Origin: Candidatus Baltobacteraceae bacterium
GTDB lineage: Bacteria; Vulcanimicrobiota; Vulcanimicrobiia; Vulcanimicrobiales; Vulcanimicrobiaceae
Assembly: GCA_036489885.1 (NCBI GenBank)
Contig: DASXEW010000003.1
Span: forward strand, 992,001 to 1,056,000
Reading direction: 5' to 3'
Length of the DNA stretch: 64,000 nt
How positions within the stretch are numbered: the stretch's first letter is position 1; every line of letters begins with the position of its first letter. The notes under the pieces were generated by a model. The model did no database searches. It was not told the DNA's origin and was given only the letters and a program-made list of their open reading frames with translations. The position numbers and the translations under genes were made by a program. Of the stretch, positions 16,029-24,830 are shown piece after piece.

Positions 16029-16882
16029 GCGGTTTCGAGCGGTGCGCGGACCGCTGCAACCTTCGCGCGGACCGGCGCCACGTCTAAAACGCGTGAGGCA
16101 ACCGCGCAAACACTCACGACGAAGAAGGCGGTCGCATTGATGGCGTGCGCTTCACGCAAAAGCGTCGGAAGTCCAAAGGCGACGTTTGCAAGCCCGAGCA
16201 TGATTTGCACGATCAACAGCGCAAAGGCGCCGAAGACGATGTTGCGCGTTCGTGCCGGCGCAGCAATGGACGCCCACGCCGTCACAAGCGTGCCAAGGAT
16301 AAACGTCGTTCCCGCGATCGCTCGGTGAATCGTCATCGCAAGCGGTCCGTGCAACGTCGCCAACATCGATCCGGCATCCATCGTGCAATAGCCGAACAGA
16401 ACGAGAGCACCGAGTGTCCAGGTCAAACCGTCGGCCTTTTGAGTGCGCGCGATTCCGATTTGCGGCTCGACGATTGAAAGAATTGCAAGCACGACGAGAA
16501 ACGCCAGAAGCGCCATACCCGTCGCCCAGTGAATCGCAACCGAGGGCGGATTATTTGCCAGGCGGACTGTGAGCGCACCCAAGATCACTTGTACGAAGAA
16601 AATCGCGGTCGTCAAGGTCGCAATCGTGCGGACGAACGCAATTCGATTGCGTTCGCGCCATGCTGCGATGAGCGTTGCGACGACAAGTACGGAAAGAATG
16701 AGGGCAATCAAGCGGTGCGTCCATTCCAGGACGACGCCACCGCTCAAAACCGGGATGACCGCGCCTCGGCAAAGCGGCCAATCCGGGCAAGTCAGACCAG
16801 CGCCGTTAATGCGCACCCAACTGCCAATCACGGCCGCAAGGAATGCGGCCGTAGCAGATGCGAGCGAGAGGGCGCGAAACAT
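16025..16882 (-). CDS. ctaA: Haem A synthase (COX15/CtaA family)
   Basis: A 285-residue eight-helix membrane enzyme that oxidises the methyl group of haem O to the formyl of haem A. Family features are GSWVRINGAGLTCPDWPLCRG in the first loop (with the CX6C-type cysteine pair), the His-bearing EWTHRLIA, VAIHWATGMALL, TIHRAIAGTTFI and REAHAINATAFF. It is the first gene of ctaA-ctaB, with the MFS gene following. Its presence agrees with the A-type oxidase encoded at 3.3-6.7 kb. Confidence 0.95.
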   Translation of the reverse strand: MFRALSLASATAAFLAAVIGSWVRINGAGLTCPDWPLCRGAVIPVLSGGVVLEWTHRLIALILSVLVVATLIAAWRERNRIAFVRTIATLTTAIFFVQVILGALTVRLANNPPSVAIHWATGMALLAFLVVLAILSIVEPQIGIARTQKADGLTWTLGALVLFGYCTMDAGSMLATLHGPLAMTIHRAIAGTTFILGTLVTAWASIAAPARTRNIVFGAFALLIVQIMLGLANVAFGLPTLLREAHAINATAFFVVSVCAVASRVLDVAPVRAKVAAVRAPLETA

Positions 16883-16940
16883 CAGGCTAATGCTAGTCTT
16901 CTAGCAACGAGAAAGGCAACGACTCCTCGCGGAGGCTCGT

Positions 16941-17633
16941 CTAGCAGCCGTTGACGGCGCCGACGACGTGATCAGCTGCCTTGGATTCGTCCCCGCTGAT
17001 CAGGGGAACGCGCGTTTCGAGCCACTTGGCTTCGTCAGTTGCCATTTTATTGTAGACCGGCCGTTGAAAATCAGCATCGGCGAAACTAAACGGAGGCGAC
17101 TGATCCTGACGATGCTCGACGGTTCGGTACATGTCGGCAGTCGAGTCGCGGCCGGCAATCCGCGCCAGCATGCCCTGCATCTCACCACCGATGTGCCGCT
17201 GCCGTTCGATTGCGCCACCGAGTGCATCGGCAAACGACTTGAGCTCTTCTTTGCGCACGGGGTCGGTCGAGTCTCTGGCCAGGGCGCGCAGCTCGATGAT
17301 TTGTTTCTTGGCGTGTTCCGCGGACATCCGCAAATCGGTCGCGTATTGCTCGAGCTCGCGCAAGCCTTGGATCTTCGTGATGTGGTTGCTCGAATCGAGA
17401 TCAACGGATCGTAACGCTTGAACGATGACCAATACGGTTTGATCGTTCCGAAGCGCGCTGCTGATCGCGCTATTTGCGCGCGTTGCGATCATCGTGCAGG
17501 CTCCAGTCGCATAGACATGACCGATCTCGCGAAGCCCTTCGGTCGAGGCGCTCGGATCGGGTGTCACATCAGGCGACGGCGCTGGCGCTGCAGCAGCGGC
17601 AATTGCAACCGCGAGAATGAGCGATACAAGCAT
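16941..17633 (-). CDS. Hypothetical secreted helical protein
   Basis: A 230-residue protein with a short signal peptide (MLVSLILAVAIAAAAA) followed by a Pro/Ser linker and a mostly alpha-helical body with charged, coiled-coil-like stretches (LRMSAEHAKKQIIELRALAR, EELKSFADALGGAIERQRH). Two cysteines occur, one at the extreme C terminus (AVNGC). I recognise no family. It is a single gene between ctaA (58 bases away, same strand) and a divergent lipoprotein gene. Confidence 0.7.
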   Translation of the reverse strand: MLVSLILAVAIAAAAAPAPSPDVTPDPSASTEGLREIGHVYATGACTMIATRANSAISSALRNDQTVLVIVQALRSVDLDSSNHITKIQGLRELEQYATDLRMSAEHAKKQIIELRALARDSTDPVRKEELKSFADALGGAIERQRHIGGEMQGMLARIAGRDSTADMYRTVEHRQDQSPPFSFADADFQRPVYNKMATDEAKWLETRVPLISGDESKAADHVVGAVNGC

Positions 17634-17721
17634 CCGGGAGAACCTCGGCTCTTCTAAGGATTACGTGAGTTCTCGGGGGGCAGCCGGGGTATCCTACACC
17701 GGGGACCGAAGCGTCGGGCCG

Positions 17722-18153
17722 ATGCGACGGCTGTTAGCACTCGCCTGCGTCGCGCTCTTGTTGGCTGGGTGTCGTGAGGTACGCGTCAAGTCGTACGCGC
17801 AGGGGGCAACATCAGTCCTCGGGCCGCCTCAGATATTGATCGTTCACGACGCCAAAGAGCTTGCTGAAACCGGCCTGCAGGCGCCGCTGCGGTATAAACA
17901 CGAGTTCGGAGTCGTGCTGCTCATGGGGCCGCACAAAGATTCCGGCTATCATCAAGTCATCGAGTCGATTCGCGCCAACGAGGATCGCGTGCGAATCGTG
18001 GCCTTCGAAAAAGCCTCGCTTGACCCGGAGCCGACGCGCGAATACCGGACGTACACGCTCTGGATCGTCCCGATTTCCGTTTATCGTCCGGGCTCGGTCG
18101 TTGACGTCGTGACCCCCAGCGGTGACCCGATCGCTTCGACGACGCTGAGATAG
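17722..18153 (+). CDS. Hypothetical lipoprotein
   Basis: A 143-residue protein with a lipobox signal peptide: MRRLLALACVALLLAGCREV, with lipid-modified C17. The mature domain (about 125 residues) alternates strands and helices (PQILIVHDAKELAETGL, GVVLLMGPHKDSGYHQVIES) and ends with a beta-rich piece (TLWIVPISVYRPGSVVDV), resembling small protease-inhibitor-like or PrcB-like folds, but this is only an impression. It is the first gene of a long plus-strand run; its TAG shares one base with the GTG of the racemase gene. Confidence 0.75.
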   Translation: MRRLLALACVALLLAGCREVRVKSYAQGATSVLGPPQILIVHDAKELAETGLQAPLRYKHEFGVVLLMGPHKDSGYHQVIESIRANEDRVRIVAFEKASLDPEPTREYRTYTLWIVPISVYRPGSVVDVVTPSGDPIASTTLR

Positions 18154-19151
18154 TGCGTCCACGTATCGAGCTCGACGACGACGTTATCCGCCGTAACGCA
18201 CGCCGCTGGCGCGAACATGCCGGCGCGCCGGTATGGGCCGTCGTCAAAGCCAACGGCTACGGCTGGGGCGCGGGTCGGCTAATGCGAGTCCTCGAGAACG
18301 AGGTCGCCGGGTTCTTTCTTGCCGACGCCGATGAGGCGCGTAAAGTCCGCGGGATCACGCGCCTGCCCGTCGCCCTATTGGCTGAAGCCCCGCTCGATCA
18401 GACGGCCGGCCTGCTCGAGGACGGCGTCATCCCGAACGTTGCGTCGCTCGAATCGCTGGCCGCCGTAGCGGGCTGGGCGAGCGGCCGCGGGCGAAGGGCG
18501 CGCATACGGGTTGGGATCGTTCCGGCGGCGGGCTGGAGCGGTTTGCTGGCGGACGCCATCGAGCCGTTTGCGCGCGCCGCAGCCGCGCTGCCGGTTGACA
18601 TCGAGTTGTGGACGCATCTCACGGTGCCGGAGCTCTGGCCGTCGCAAATGGAGCGCTTCAACGCAGCGCGCGAGCGATTCGCCTCCGCGGGCGTCACCAT
18701 CGCCGGAATTGACGTCTCCGGAAGCCTTGCAGCGGCTGCACGCCCGCACTGCGCCGAGAGTCTGGTGCGGATCGGCATCGGGCTGTTCGGTGCGTTCGGT
18801 GAGGGGCTGGAATGCGCGGTTCGGATCGACTCCCCGGTGACGGGAATCTTCCGTTCGGATTCCGTCCCGTCGGCAGGGTATCGCCTCCCTGAACGCGTCA
18901 GTAAACCATGGCTGGCGATCGTCCGATCGGGGTACTCGGACGGTTTGTCGTTAAGACTCGCCGGTACCAATGATATTGTCTCGATAGGGATGCAGTATGC
19001 GGTCCTGGCGCGAAATGAACCGGAAAGAGTCGGACAGACTCTGCGGCTGCTCGATACGTCGAGCAACTTGTGTATGTTTTTAGAAAATACGGGTGTCACC
19101 CCGCATGAGTTCATTGTAGGCTTGAGGCACACGGAAGCGGAGCGCCTTTAG
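18153..19151 (+). CDS. Alanine racemase-like PLP enzyme (divergent C terminus)
   Basis: A 332-residue fold-type III PLP enzyme. The PLP lysine is K32 in WAVVKANGYGWGAG, the substrate-phosphate region is SLVRIGIGLFGAFG, and the second catalytic tyrosine is Y261 in RSGYSDGLSLR. The C-terminal domain is divergent and short: where alanine racemases have a VSMD segment this protein reads IVSIGMQYAV, with no aspartate at that place. It may therefore be a broad-specificity or different amino-acid racemase. If a true Alr, it makes D-alanine for peptidoglycan. It starts with GTG in a one-base overlap. Confidence 0.78.
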   Translation: MRPRIELDDDVIRRNARRWREHAGAPVWAVVKANGYGWGAGRLMRVLENEVAGFFLADADEARKVRGITRLPVALLAEAPLDQTAGLLEDGVIPNVASLESLAAVAGWASGRGRRARIRVGIVPAAGWSGLLADAIEPFARAAAALPVDIELWTHLTVPELWPSQMERFNAARERFASAGVTIAGIDVSGSLAAAARPHCAESLVRIGIGLFGAFGEGLECAVRIDSPVTGIFRSDSVPSAGYRLPERVSKPWLAIVRSGYSDGLSLRLAGTNDIVSIGMQYAVLARNEPERVGQTLRLLDTSSNLCMFLENTGVTPHEFIVGLRHTEAERL

Positions 19152-19155
19152 AACA

Positions 19156-20220
19156 TTGATCGAGGAATTCGCAACGCGCGTCGTCACTGACGTCAAGCGC
19201 CTAGGGATCGTTATGGAGCCGGACGGATCCGCTCTTGAAATCGAAGGGGTTCTGAATCCCGCACTTACGCGCGGCCGGAACAACGAGCTCATCATGTACG
19301 CACGCGTCGTTGCGCGTGGTAACATGTCACGCGTCGGTCTTGCGCGCGGCATCGAAACGAACGGCAAAGTCGAATTCGAACGGCTTGGCTTTGCGCTCGA
19401 ACCGGAAGCCGATTACGAAGTGCGCAGCGTTCCGGGCGGAATGGGTTGTGAAGATCCGCGCGTGACCTTCGTCCCGGTGCTGGACAAGTACGTGATGACT
19501 TACACGGCCTTCGGTCCGGAAGGTCCGCGAGTCGCGCTGGCGCTTTCCGATGACGGCTACAAGTGGACGCGTCTGGGGCGCATGAAGTTCATCGGTGAGC
19601 TGATGCCCGTTGGCGACGACAAAGACGCGGTGTTTTTCCCCGAGCCCGTCATCTCGCCGTCCGGCATCAAATCGCTCGCGTTCTATCATCGTCCGATGTT
19701 GCACATTAGCTCGATCGATGGTCACGCTGCGATTCCCACGATTTTGGAGATGGATCCGGAAGACCGCGAATGCATTCGCATCGCGTACATTCCGCTCGAG
19801 GCTGCGCTAAAGGATCCCCTCAATTTGCTGGTCGCGACCGAAAGTGTCAAAGTCCTGATCCCCGACGGTCATTGGGGCCGCATCAAAAACGGCGGCGGAA
19901 CGCCTCCGGTACGCACGCCGCATGGTTGGCTCTCGCTCTTTCACGGCGTCGACGCTGTCGAGCACGAGGGCCGCATTACGCTGTGCTACAGCGCTGGGCT
20001 CGTGTTGCACGATCTCGATCAACCGCATCGCATTCTGTATCGCTCGCCGGAGCCGGTCCTCTCACCCGATACGGTTGAAGAGCGCACGGGCATCGTCAAC
20101 AACGTCGTGTTTCCGACGGGCATCGATGCCAAAGGCGACGGCGTCTATGATGTCTACTACGGCGCCGCGGACGCAAAGGTCGCGCGCGCACGCATGGACG
20201 TGGAGTTCGGGTCGGTCTGA
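19156..20220 (+). CDS. GH130-like glycoside phosphorylase / glycosidase-related protein
   Basis: A 354-residue five-bladed beta-propeller-type protein. The segments EGVLNPALTRGRNNELIMYARV, VPGGMGCEDPRVTFVP and YVMTYTAFGPEGPRVALALS match the GH130 family (beta-mannoside phosphorylases and relatives); the ED in GCEDPR is the usual catalytic region. KNGGGTPPVRTPHGWLSLFHGV is another family block. Substrates are probably beta-1,2- or beta-1,4-mannosides, which sequence alone cannot resolve. The start is a TTG 4 bases after the racemase stop; an ATG at 19213 is possible but would trim conserved sequence. Confidence 0.85.
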   Translation: MIEEFATRVVTDVKRLGIVMEPDGSALEIEGVLNPALTRGRNNELIMYARVVARGNMSRVGLARGIETNGKVEFERLGFALEPEADYEVRSVPGGMGCEDPRVTFVPVLDKYVMTYTAFGPEGPRVALALSDDGYKWTRLGRMKFIGELMPVGDDKDAVFFPEPVISPSGIKSLAFYHRPMLHISSIDGHAAIPTILEMDPEDRECIRIAYIPLEAALKDPLNLLVATESVKVLIPDGHWGRIKNGGGTPPVRTPHGWLSLFHGVDAVEHEGRITLCYSAGLVLHDLDQPHRILYRSPEPVLSPDTVEERTGIVNNVVFPTGIDAKGDGVYDVYYGAADAKVARARMDVEFGSV

Positions 20221-20237
20221 AGTCATCCCAGCCACCG

Positions 20238-20708
20238 ATGTGGCGTTTCTTCGCAGCCGCGACCGTGCTCGTCGCGGCTTTTGTTTTCGCGGTCACACTG
20301 CGCAAGATGTCGCCACCGAACCTGCGTGTCTCTGCGCCTGCGACCGGAACGCCGAGCGCTGCGCGCGCGCAGTCGAATCAGGCTGCCGCGAGATCCACGT
20401 CGCTGGGCGGTGATGCACCGTGGGCGCTCTCCGCGCTCCCAGATTGCGCGCGCCAACATTCCGAGGATCACGGCAGCACAGCAAGCGTGCGCGCGAAGAT
20501 TCCCGCAAGCGCGACCGTTGTCGACGGGACCGTGCACGCGGGACCCTGCACGATTGAAATCGGCGCGCACGGAATTCTCGTGCAGCGTGGTAGCGATCGA
20601 CTGCGCATCCCGCCGCCGGCTAGCCTCCTTCACTGGGACGACCGTTACTATCTGTACGAAGAAGACAGGAAAGGCGCAGTGCTCCGCGTCTATAGTTTTT
20701 TACCGTGA
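20238..20708 (+). CDS. Hypothetical membrane-anchored protein
   Basis: A 156-residue protein with one N-terminal helix (MWRFFAAATVLVAAFVFAV) that is either a signal anchor or an uncleaved signal peptide, then a disordered Ser/Ala-rich linker and a small domain with two cysteines (LPDCARQHS and AGPCTIEIG) ending RLRIPPPASLLHWDDRYYLY. I recognise no family. Its stop overlaps the GTG of prfC (GTGA), so the two are translationally coupled. Confidence 0.68.
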   Translation: MWRFFAAATVLVAAFVFAVTLRKMSPPNLRVSAPATGTPSAARAQSNQAAARSTSLGGDAPWALSALPDCARQHSEDHGSTASVRAKIPASATVVDGTVHAGPCTIEIGAHGILVQRGSDRLRIPPPASLLHWDDRYYLYEEDRKGAVLRVYSFLP

Positions 20709-22330
20709 GCTTGGAAACCGAAGTCCAGCGCCGGCGAACGTTTGCGATCATTTCGCATCCCGACGCGGGCAAGACGACGTTGACGGAAAAACTGCTGCTC
20801 TACGGCGGTGCGATTCAAACTGCCGGACAAGTTGCGGCGCGCCGTCGTGCGCGTGCGGTCACTTCCGACTGGATGGCGCTCGAACGCGAACGCGGCATCT
20901 CGATCACGTCGACGGTGTTGCAATTCCCGTACGAAGGTTACGCCATCAATCTGCTCGACACGCCGGGCCATCAAGATTTCGGTGAGGACACGTATCGCAC
21001 GCTCTTGGCCGCCGACGCTGCCGTGATGTTGATCGATGCGGCCAAAGGCGTCGAGCCGCAAACACGTAAGCTTTTTGCGATTTGCCGCGCGCGCGGAATT
21101 CCGCTGTTCACTTTCATGAACAAGATGGATCGTCCCAGCCGTGATCCGCTCGAGCTGCTCGACGAGCTCGAGTCGATTCTCGGCATCGGTGCGTACGCAA
21201 TCAATTGGCCGCTGGGTTCGGGCCCGACGTTTCGGGGCGTGTACGATCGCGCGAGCAAGCAAGTCCATCTTTTCGAACGTACGGAGCACGGTGCGAAGCG
21301 CGCGCCGGTTGAGGTCAGTGGCCTAGGTGACGAACGCTTGCGCGCGCTCGTCGATGAAACCACGTACCAGCAGTTCCGCGACGAGATCGATTTACTCGAA
21401 GGTGCGGGCGAGACATTCGATCGTGGAGCGATGTTAAGCGGCGCGAAGACGCCGGTCTTTTTCGGCAGTGCCGTGACGAACTTCGGCGTTCAGCTGTTTC
21501 TGGATGCATTCGTCGACATGGCGCCGCCGCCGGTCGCGCGCCAAGGAGAACGTCTTCCCGGACACGAGCGCGTTTCGGTTGAGCCCGCGACGGACCGCTT
21601 CAGCGGCTTCGTCTTCAAGATTCAGGCTAACATGGATCCCCGGCATCGGGATCGCGTCGCGTTCGTCCGCATTACGAGCGGACGCTTCGAACGCGATATG
21701 ATGGTGCACAATGCGCGCAGCGGAAAGGACGTGCGTCTGACGCGCGCGATGAAACTCTTTGCTGCCGATCGCGAGGTCGTGGATGAAGCCTACGCGGGCG
21801 ACGTCGTAGGTCTCGCAAATCCCGGCATTTTCGCAATCGGCGATACGCTCTGCACCGGCGATCCTATTGCCCTGGATCCAATTCCGTCGTTCGCGCCGGA
21901 GCATTTCGCGCTCGTGCGCAGTCCCGACACGGCGAGTTACAAGTCGTTCCAAAAGGGAATCGAGCAGCTACGAGAAGAGGGCGCGATTCAGGTATTCTTC
22001 ACCCCCGATCGGACCCGCACCGAACCGATCTTGGCGGCAGTCGGTGAGCTGCAATTCGAGGTGACGAAATACCGGCTCGAAGCCGAATACGGCGTGCGAA
22101 CCGATTGGTCGCGATTGCCGTTTACCTTTGCGCGGCGTGTCATCGGAAACCGCGAGACTATCGCGTCGGCTCAGATGCCCTCGGCCGCGCGGATCGCAGA
22201 AGATGCATCCGGTGAACCGTTGGCGCTATTCGAAAGTGATTGGAGCGTACGTTTGGCCGAAGAATGGAATCCGAGTCTTCGATTTGTCTCGTTTGAAGAT
22301 TCGTCGCAAGTACAAGGAGAGGTAGCGTGA
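20705..22330 (+). CDS. prfC: Peptide chain release factor 3
   Basis: A 541-residue translational GTPase that recycles RF1/RF2 after termination. G1 is SHPDAGKTTLTEK (residues 17-29), G2 is the ERERGISIT switch, G3 is DTPGHQDFGEDTYRTL and G4 is NKMD. RF3-specific features include the GEDTYRTL continuation, and the C-terminal RTEPILAAVGELQFEV and YRLEAEYGV regions distinguish it from EF-G. Its GTG start and its stop both lie in 4-base overlaps with unknown neighbour genes, making it part of the 17.7-23.8 kb plus-strand run. Confidence 0.96.
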   Translation: MSLETEVQRRRTFAIISHPDAGKTTLTEKLLLYGGAIQTAGQVAARRRARAVTSDWMALERERGISITSTVLQFPYEGYAINLLDTPGHQDFGEDTYRTLLAADAAVMLIDAAKGVEPQTRKLFAICRARGIPLFTFMNKMDRPSRDPLELLDELESILGIGAYAINWPLGSGPTFRGVYDRASKQVHLFERTEHGAKRAPVEVSGLGDERLRALVDETTYQQFRDEIDLLEGAGETFDRGAMLSGAKTPVFFGSAVTNFGVQLFLDAFVDMAPPPVARQGERLPGHERVSVEPATDRFSGFVFKIQANMDPRHRDRVAFVRITSGRFERDMMVHNARSGKDVRLTRAMKLFAADREVVDEAYAGDVVGLANPGIFAIGDTLCTGDPIALDPIPSFAPEHFALVRSPDTASYKSFQKGIEQLREEGAIQVFFTPDRTRTEPILAAVGELQFEVTKYRLEAEYGVRTDWSRLPFTFARRVIGNRETIASAQMPSAARIAEDASGEPLALFESDWSVRLAEEWNPSLRFVSFEDSSQVQGEVA

Positions 22331-22782
22331 GCACGAGCGGTCCGACTCCAACTCCCCTCACCGGAACAGTCCGCCGCGGGGGCGGCGGAATCCCGATTTC
22401 GAAGCCCGCCGCATGGTTCATCATCGCTGTGCTGCTCGTTGCGATCGTGATTTCAGTGACGACGCGACACGAGAGCAAGCAAGAACGTCTGGTTACGCGG
22501 ATCATCACCGCGGTCCAGCACAATGACATGACGCCGGTATCCAGTGAATTCGATGCGCAAGCGCGCGAATCGATGACTCACGCCAAGGTCGGCCATCTCG
22601 CCGATTTGCTGGCGCCTATGGGCGCGCTCAAGAACGTCGAGGAAACGACTCCCAAAGATGCCGCGCCGCGCGATCACGAATATCTGGCGCATTTCGAAAA
22701 AGGCAATTGGCAGGTCAAGATGCCTGTCGACATCGACGGAAAGGCGGAAAGTTTCTACATGCGGCGGGCCGGCGAACAATGA
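22327..22782 (+). CDS. Hypothetical single-helix membrane protein
   Basis: A 151-residue protein. A Gly/Thr/Pro-rich cytoplasmic N terminus (about 1-28) is followed by one helix (KPAAWFIIAVLLVAIVISV) and a soluble domain of about 100 residues that begins RHESKQERLVTRIITAVQHN and resembles small alpha+beta domains that sense or bind ligands outside the membrane. I recognise no family. It starts with GTG overlapping the prfC stop, and its own TGA overlaps the ATG of the dehydratase gene. Confidence 0.68.
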   Translation: MSTSGPTPTPLTGTVRRGGGGIPISKPAAWFIIAVLLVAIVISVTTRHESKQERLVTRIITAVQHNDMTPVSSEFDAQARESMTHAKVGHLADLLAPMGALKNVEETTPKDAAPRDHEYLAHFEKGNWQVKMPVDIDGKAESFYMRRAGEQ

Positions 22783-23768
22783 GCGATCCGGCAACGCTTT
22801 CGACCGTGACCTTCGATGACATCGCGGCAGCTGCCGCGCGTATCGAAGGCGTGGCGCATCGCACGCCCGTCATCACCTCACGCACGCTCGACAAGTGGAC
22901 GGGCGCGACGGTCTTCGTCAAGGCCGAAAATTTCCAACGCATGGGCGCTTTCAAATTTCGCGGTGCCTATAACCGGATCTCGCAGCTTACACCGAGCGAG
23001 CGCGAAAGAGGCGTCGTCGCATTTTCGAGCGGCAATCACGCGCAAGGCGTGGCGCTCGCCGCGCAGATCCTGAATACTCCGGCGACGATCGTGATGCCGT
23101 ACAATGCGCCCAAAGCAAAGGTCGCCGCAACGCGTGGCTACGGCGCTGAGATCGTCCAATACGATCGCTTTCGTGAAGATCGTACCGCGATTGCGCGCAA
23201 GCTCGCCGAAGAGCGCGGCGCGACGCTCGTCCCGCCGTACGACGACCCGCATATCATTGCGGGACAAGGAACGGCCGCGCTCGAGCTGTTCGCGACATCG
23301 GGACCGCTCGACATGTTGCTGGTGCCCACCGGTGGCGGCGGATTGCTGTCCGGTTCGACATTGGCGGCGATCGAAAATTCACCGTCGGTTGAGGTCTTCG
23401 GCGTTGAGCCCGAAACCGGCAACGATTGGCAGCAGTCGCTCCAGCGTGGCCAACGCGTGACGATCGACGTTCCGAAGACGATTGCGGACGGCATTCAAAC
23501 GACAGCGCCCGGCGTGCTGCCGTTTGCGATCTTTCAGCGTTACGGCAAGGGCATCGTTACGGTGAGCGACGACGAACTGCGCACCGCGATGCGTTTCGCC
23601 TTCGAGCGTTTGAAGATCGTGATCGAGCCGAGCGGGGCCGCGGGATTGGCAGCGCTGATGCATGCCAAGGTTCAGGCGCGAGGGAAGCGTGTCGGGATCA
23701 TCATCAGTGGCGGCAACGTGGATCCAGCCACTTTCGCCGACGCCATCGCTTCAGTCGCGTCGAGCTAA
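22779..23768 (+). CDS. Threonine/serine dehydratase-like PLP enzyme, catabolic type
   Basis: A 329-residue fold-type II PLP enzyme. The PLP lysine is K59 in ERMGAFKFRGAYN-like context (QRMGAFKFRGAYN). Other family motifs are FSSGNHAQGVALAAQ, the phosphate-binding VPTGGGGLLSG, and a C-terminal IVIEPSGAAGLAALM and IISGGNVDP. It lacks the ACT regulatory domain of biosynthetic IlvA, so it is the short catabolic kind that converts threonine (or serine or hydroxyaspartate) to a 2-oxoacid and ammonia. The ATG lies in an ATGA overlap with the upstream gene. It is the last gene of the run. Confidence 0.9.
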   Translation: MSDPATLSTVTFDDIAAAAARIEGVAHRTPVITSRTLDKWTGATVFVKAENFQRMGAFKFRGAYNRISQLTPSERERGVVAFSSGNHAQGVALAAQILNTPATIVMPYNAPKAKVAATRGYGAEIVQYDRFREDRTAIARKLAEERGATLVPPYDDPHIIAGQGTAALELFATSGPLDMLLVPTGGGGLLSGSTLAAIENSPSVEVFGVEPETGNDWQQSLQRGQRVTIDVPKTIADGIQTTAPGVLPFAIFQRYGKGIVTVSDDELRTAMRFAFERLKIVIEPSGAAGLAALMHAKVQARGKRVGIIISGGNVDPATFADAIASVASS

Positions 23769-23770
23769 AT

Positions 23771-23793
23771 GGGTGCGACCGAGCCTCGCACCC
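23771..23793. terminator. Hairpin between convergent genes, possible bidirectional terminator
   Basis: GGGTGCGA (23771-23778) pairs with TCGCACCC (23786-23793), an 8-bp perfect stem with a 7-base loop, between the dehydratase stop and the convergent secreted-protein stop. The flanks are only mildly T-rich (TTAGTTACTGTTT on the plus side), so intrinsic termination is plausible rather than certain. Confidence 0.55.
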
Positions 23794-23799
23794 GGTTAG

Positions 23800-24216
23800 T
23801 TACTGTTTGATATTGCCGCAGGCGACGTAGGTCCCAACTTCGTTGGGCGACTTGTGAACGTTGACCGCAAATGGTCCGGAGAGCAGCGACGCTAACGAGA
23901 CATTTTCGAGCGTCGTCGACGACGAGCCGCCGTCGAGGGTCATCAGTGGATATTTCGGCTTTGGATTGAGTTTCGCGCAGGTTCCATCATGGATGTGAAC
24001 CGGCTGCTTCGCGGCCGTCGGATTCGTCATGTTGACAGAAACGACGAGGTTCGGACCGCGCTGGAGGAACGTCGCGGTTCCGTATTCGCCGGAACCGTTT
24101 TGTGAGCTCAGAACGATCGTGAGATGATCCGGTGCGGAGGACATTTGGGCGAGGACTGTCGCCGGGACGGCGCCGCACAACACCGCCACCGAAGCGAGCA
24201 TAAGTAAACGCTTCAT
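23800..24216 (-). CDS. Hypothetical secreted beta-sandwich-like protein
   Basis: A 138-residue protein with a signal peptide (MKRLLMLASVAVLCGAVPATVLA). The mature domain contains SGEYGTATFLQRGPNLVVSV, KQPVHIHDGTCAKLNPKP and a C-terminal KSPNEVGTYVACGNIKQ. The alternating strands, the HIHDGTC block and the final ACGNI recall CHRD or Cu/Zn-superoxide-dismutase-like folds, which use such His segments and a disulphide. The catalytic copper ligand set is not complete, so I call it only SOD/CHRD-like in appearance. It is convergent with the dehydratase gene and stands alone. Confidence 0.72.
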   Translation of the reverse strand: MKRLLMLASVAVLCGAVPATVLAQMSSAPDHLTIVLSSQNGSGEYGTATFLQRGPNLVVSVNMTNPTAAKQPVHIHDGTCAKLNPKPKYPLMTLDGGSSSTTLENVSLASLLSGPFAVNVHKSPNEVGTYVACGNIKQ

Positions 24217-24237
24217 GGTCGCGGCCGTTCAGTTAAG

Positions 24238-24257
24238 AGGCGCTCCGCCCCTGGCTC
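24238..24257 (-). repeat. Dispersed repeat family A, terminal fragment
   Basis: AGGCGCTCCGCCCCTGGCTC matches the outer 20 bases of the full copy at 24828-24944, in the same orientation, with one mismatch. It abuts the stop codon of the CMD/AhpD-like gene, so that gene has family A sequence at both ends. Confidence 0.6.
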
Positions 24258-24830
24258 CTAGCGGCCCATTGAGTAAAATTCGGCGTTGGGGCGCATGTCC
24301 ATCAGTCCGGCCATCCGATTCGAGAAGCCGAAAAACGCGGCGATTGCGGCGATATCCCAAATGTCGTCGTCTGAAAAGCCGAGAGTCCGCAGCGCGTCAA
24401 TCTCCTCGTCGGTCGCCGCGAACGACGGCTCGTTCACGCGTGAGGCAAACGTCAAGATCGCGCGCAAACGCGGCTCGAGATCGGCAGTCTTCCAATTGTT
24501 CGCGATCTGCTCGGCCAGAATCGGATTCTTCCCGATCACGCGCAAAGCCGCGCCATGCGCAGTCATGCAATACTGACAGCGGTTCTCGCCCGAGACCGCG
24601 ACGACGATCGCCTCGCGTTCGGCGCGCGATAGTCCGCCCTCGCCGCGCATCAACACGTCGTGGTAGTGCATGAATGCACGAAAGTGTTCGGGACGGCGCG
24701 AGTACGCGCGAAAGACATTCGGAACGAATCCGATTTTGCCGGAATTCTGATCGTAGATCGCGCGAATGTCATCCGGGAGCTCGTTCTCCGGCATCTCGCC
24801 GAATCGTGAGAAACGCTTTTCTGTAATCAT
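24258..24830 (-). CDS. CMD/AhpD-like peroxidase-related protein
   Basis: A 190-residue alpha-helical protein of the carboxymuconolactone decarboxylase/AhpD superfamily. The redox motif is CQYCMTAH with C85, C88 and H92, preceded by EREAIVVAVSGEN as in the peroxidase-related subgroup. The C-terminal half (DDDIWDIAAIAAFFGFSNRM) is also typical of that subgroup. It probably acts as a thiol-dependent reductase of hydroperoxides or a partner in thiol redox, though its substrate is unknown. The ATG stands at the inner edge of a family A repeat, which supplies the leader; a repeat fragment also abuts the stop. Confidence 0.88.
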   Translation of the reverse strand: MITEKRFSRFGEMPENELPDDIRAIYDQNSGKIGFVPNVFRAYSRRPEHFRAFMHYHDVLMRGEGGLSRAEREAIVVAVSGENRCQYCMTAHGAALRVIGKNPILAEQIANNWKTADLEPRLRAILTFASRVNEPSFAATDEEIDALRTLGFSDDDIWDIAAIAAFFGFSNRMAGLMDMRPNAEFYSMGR

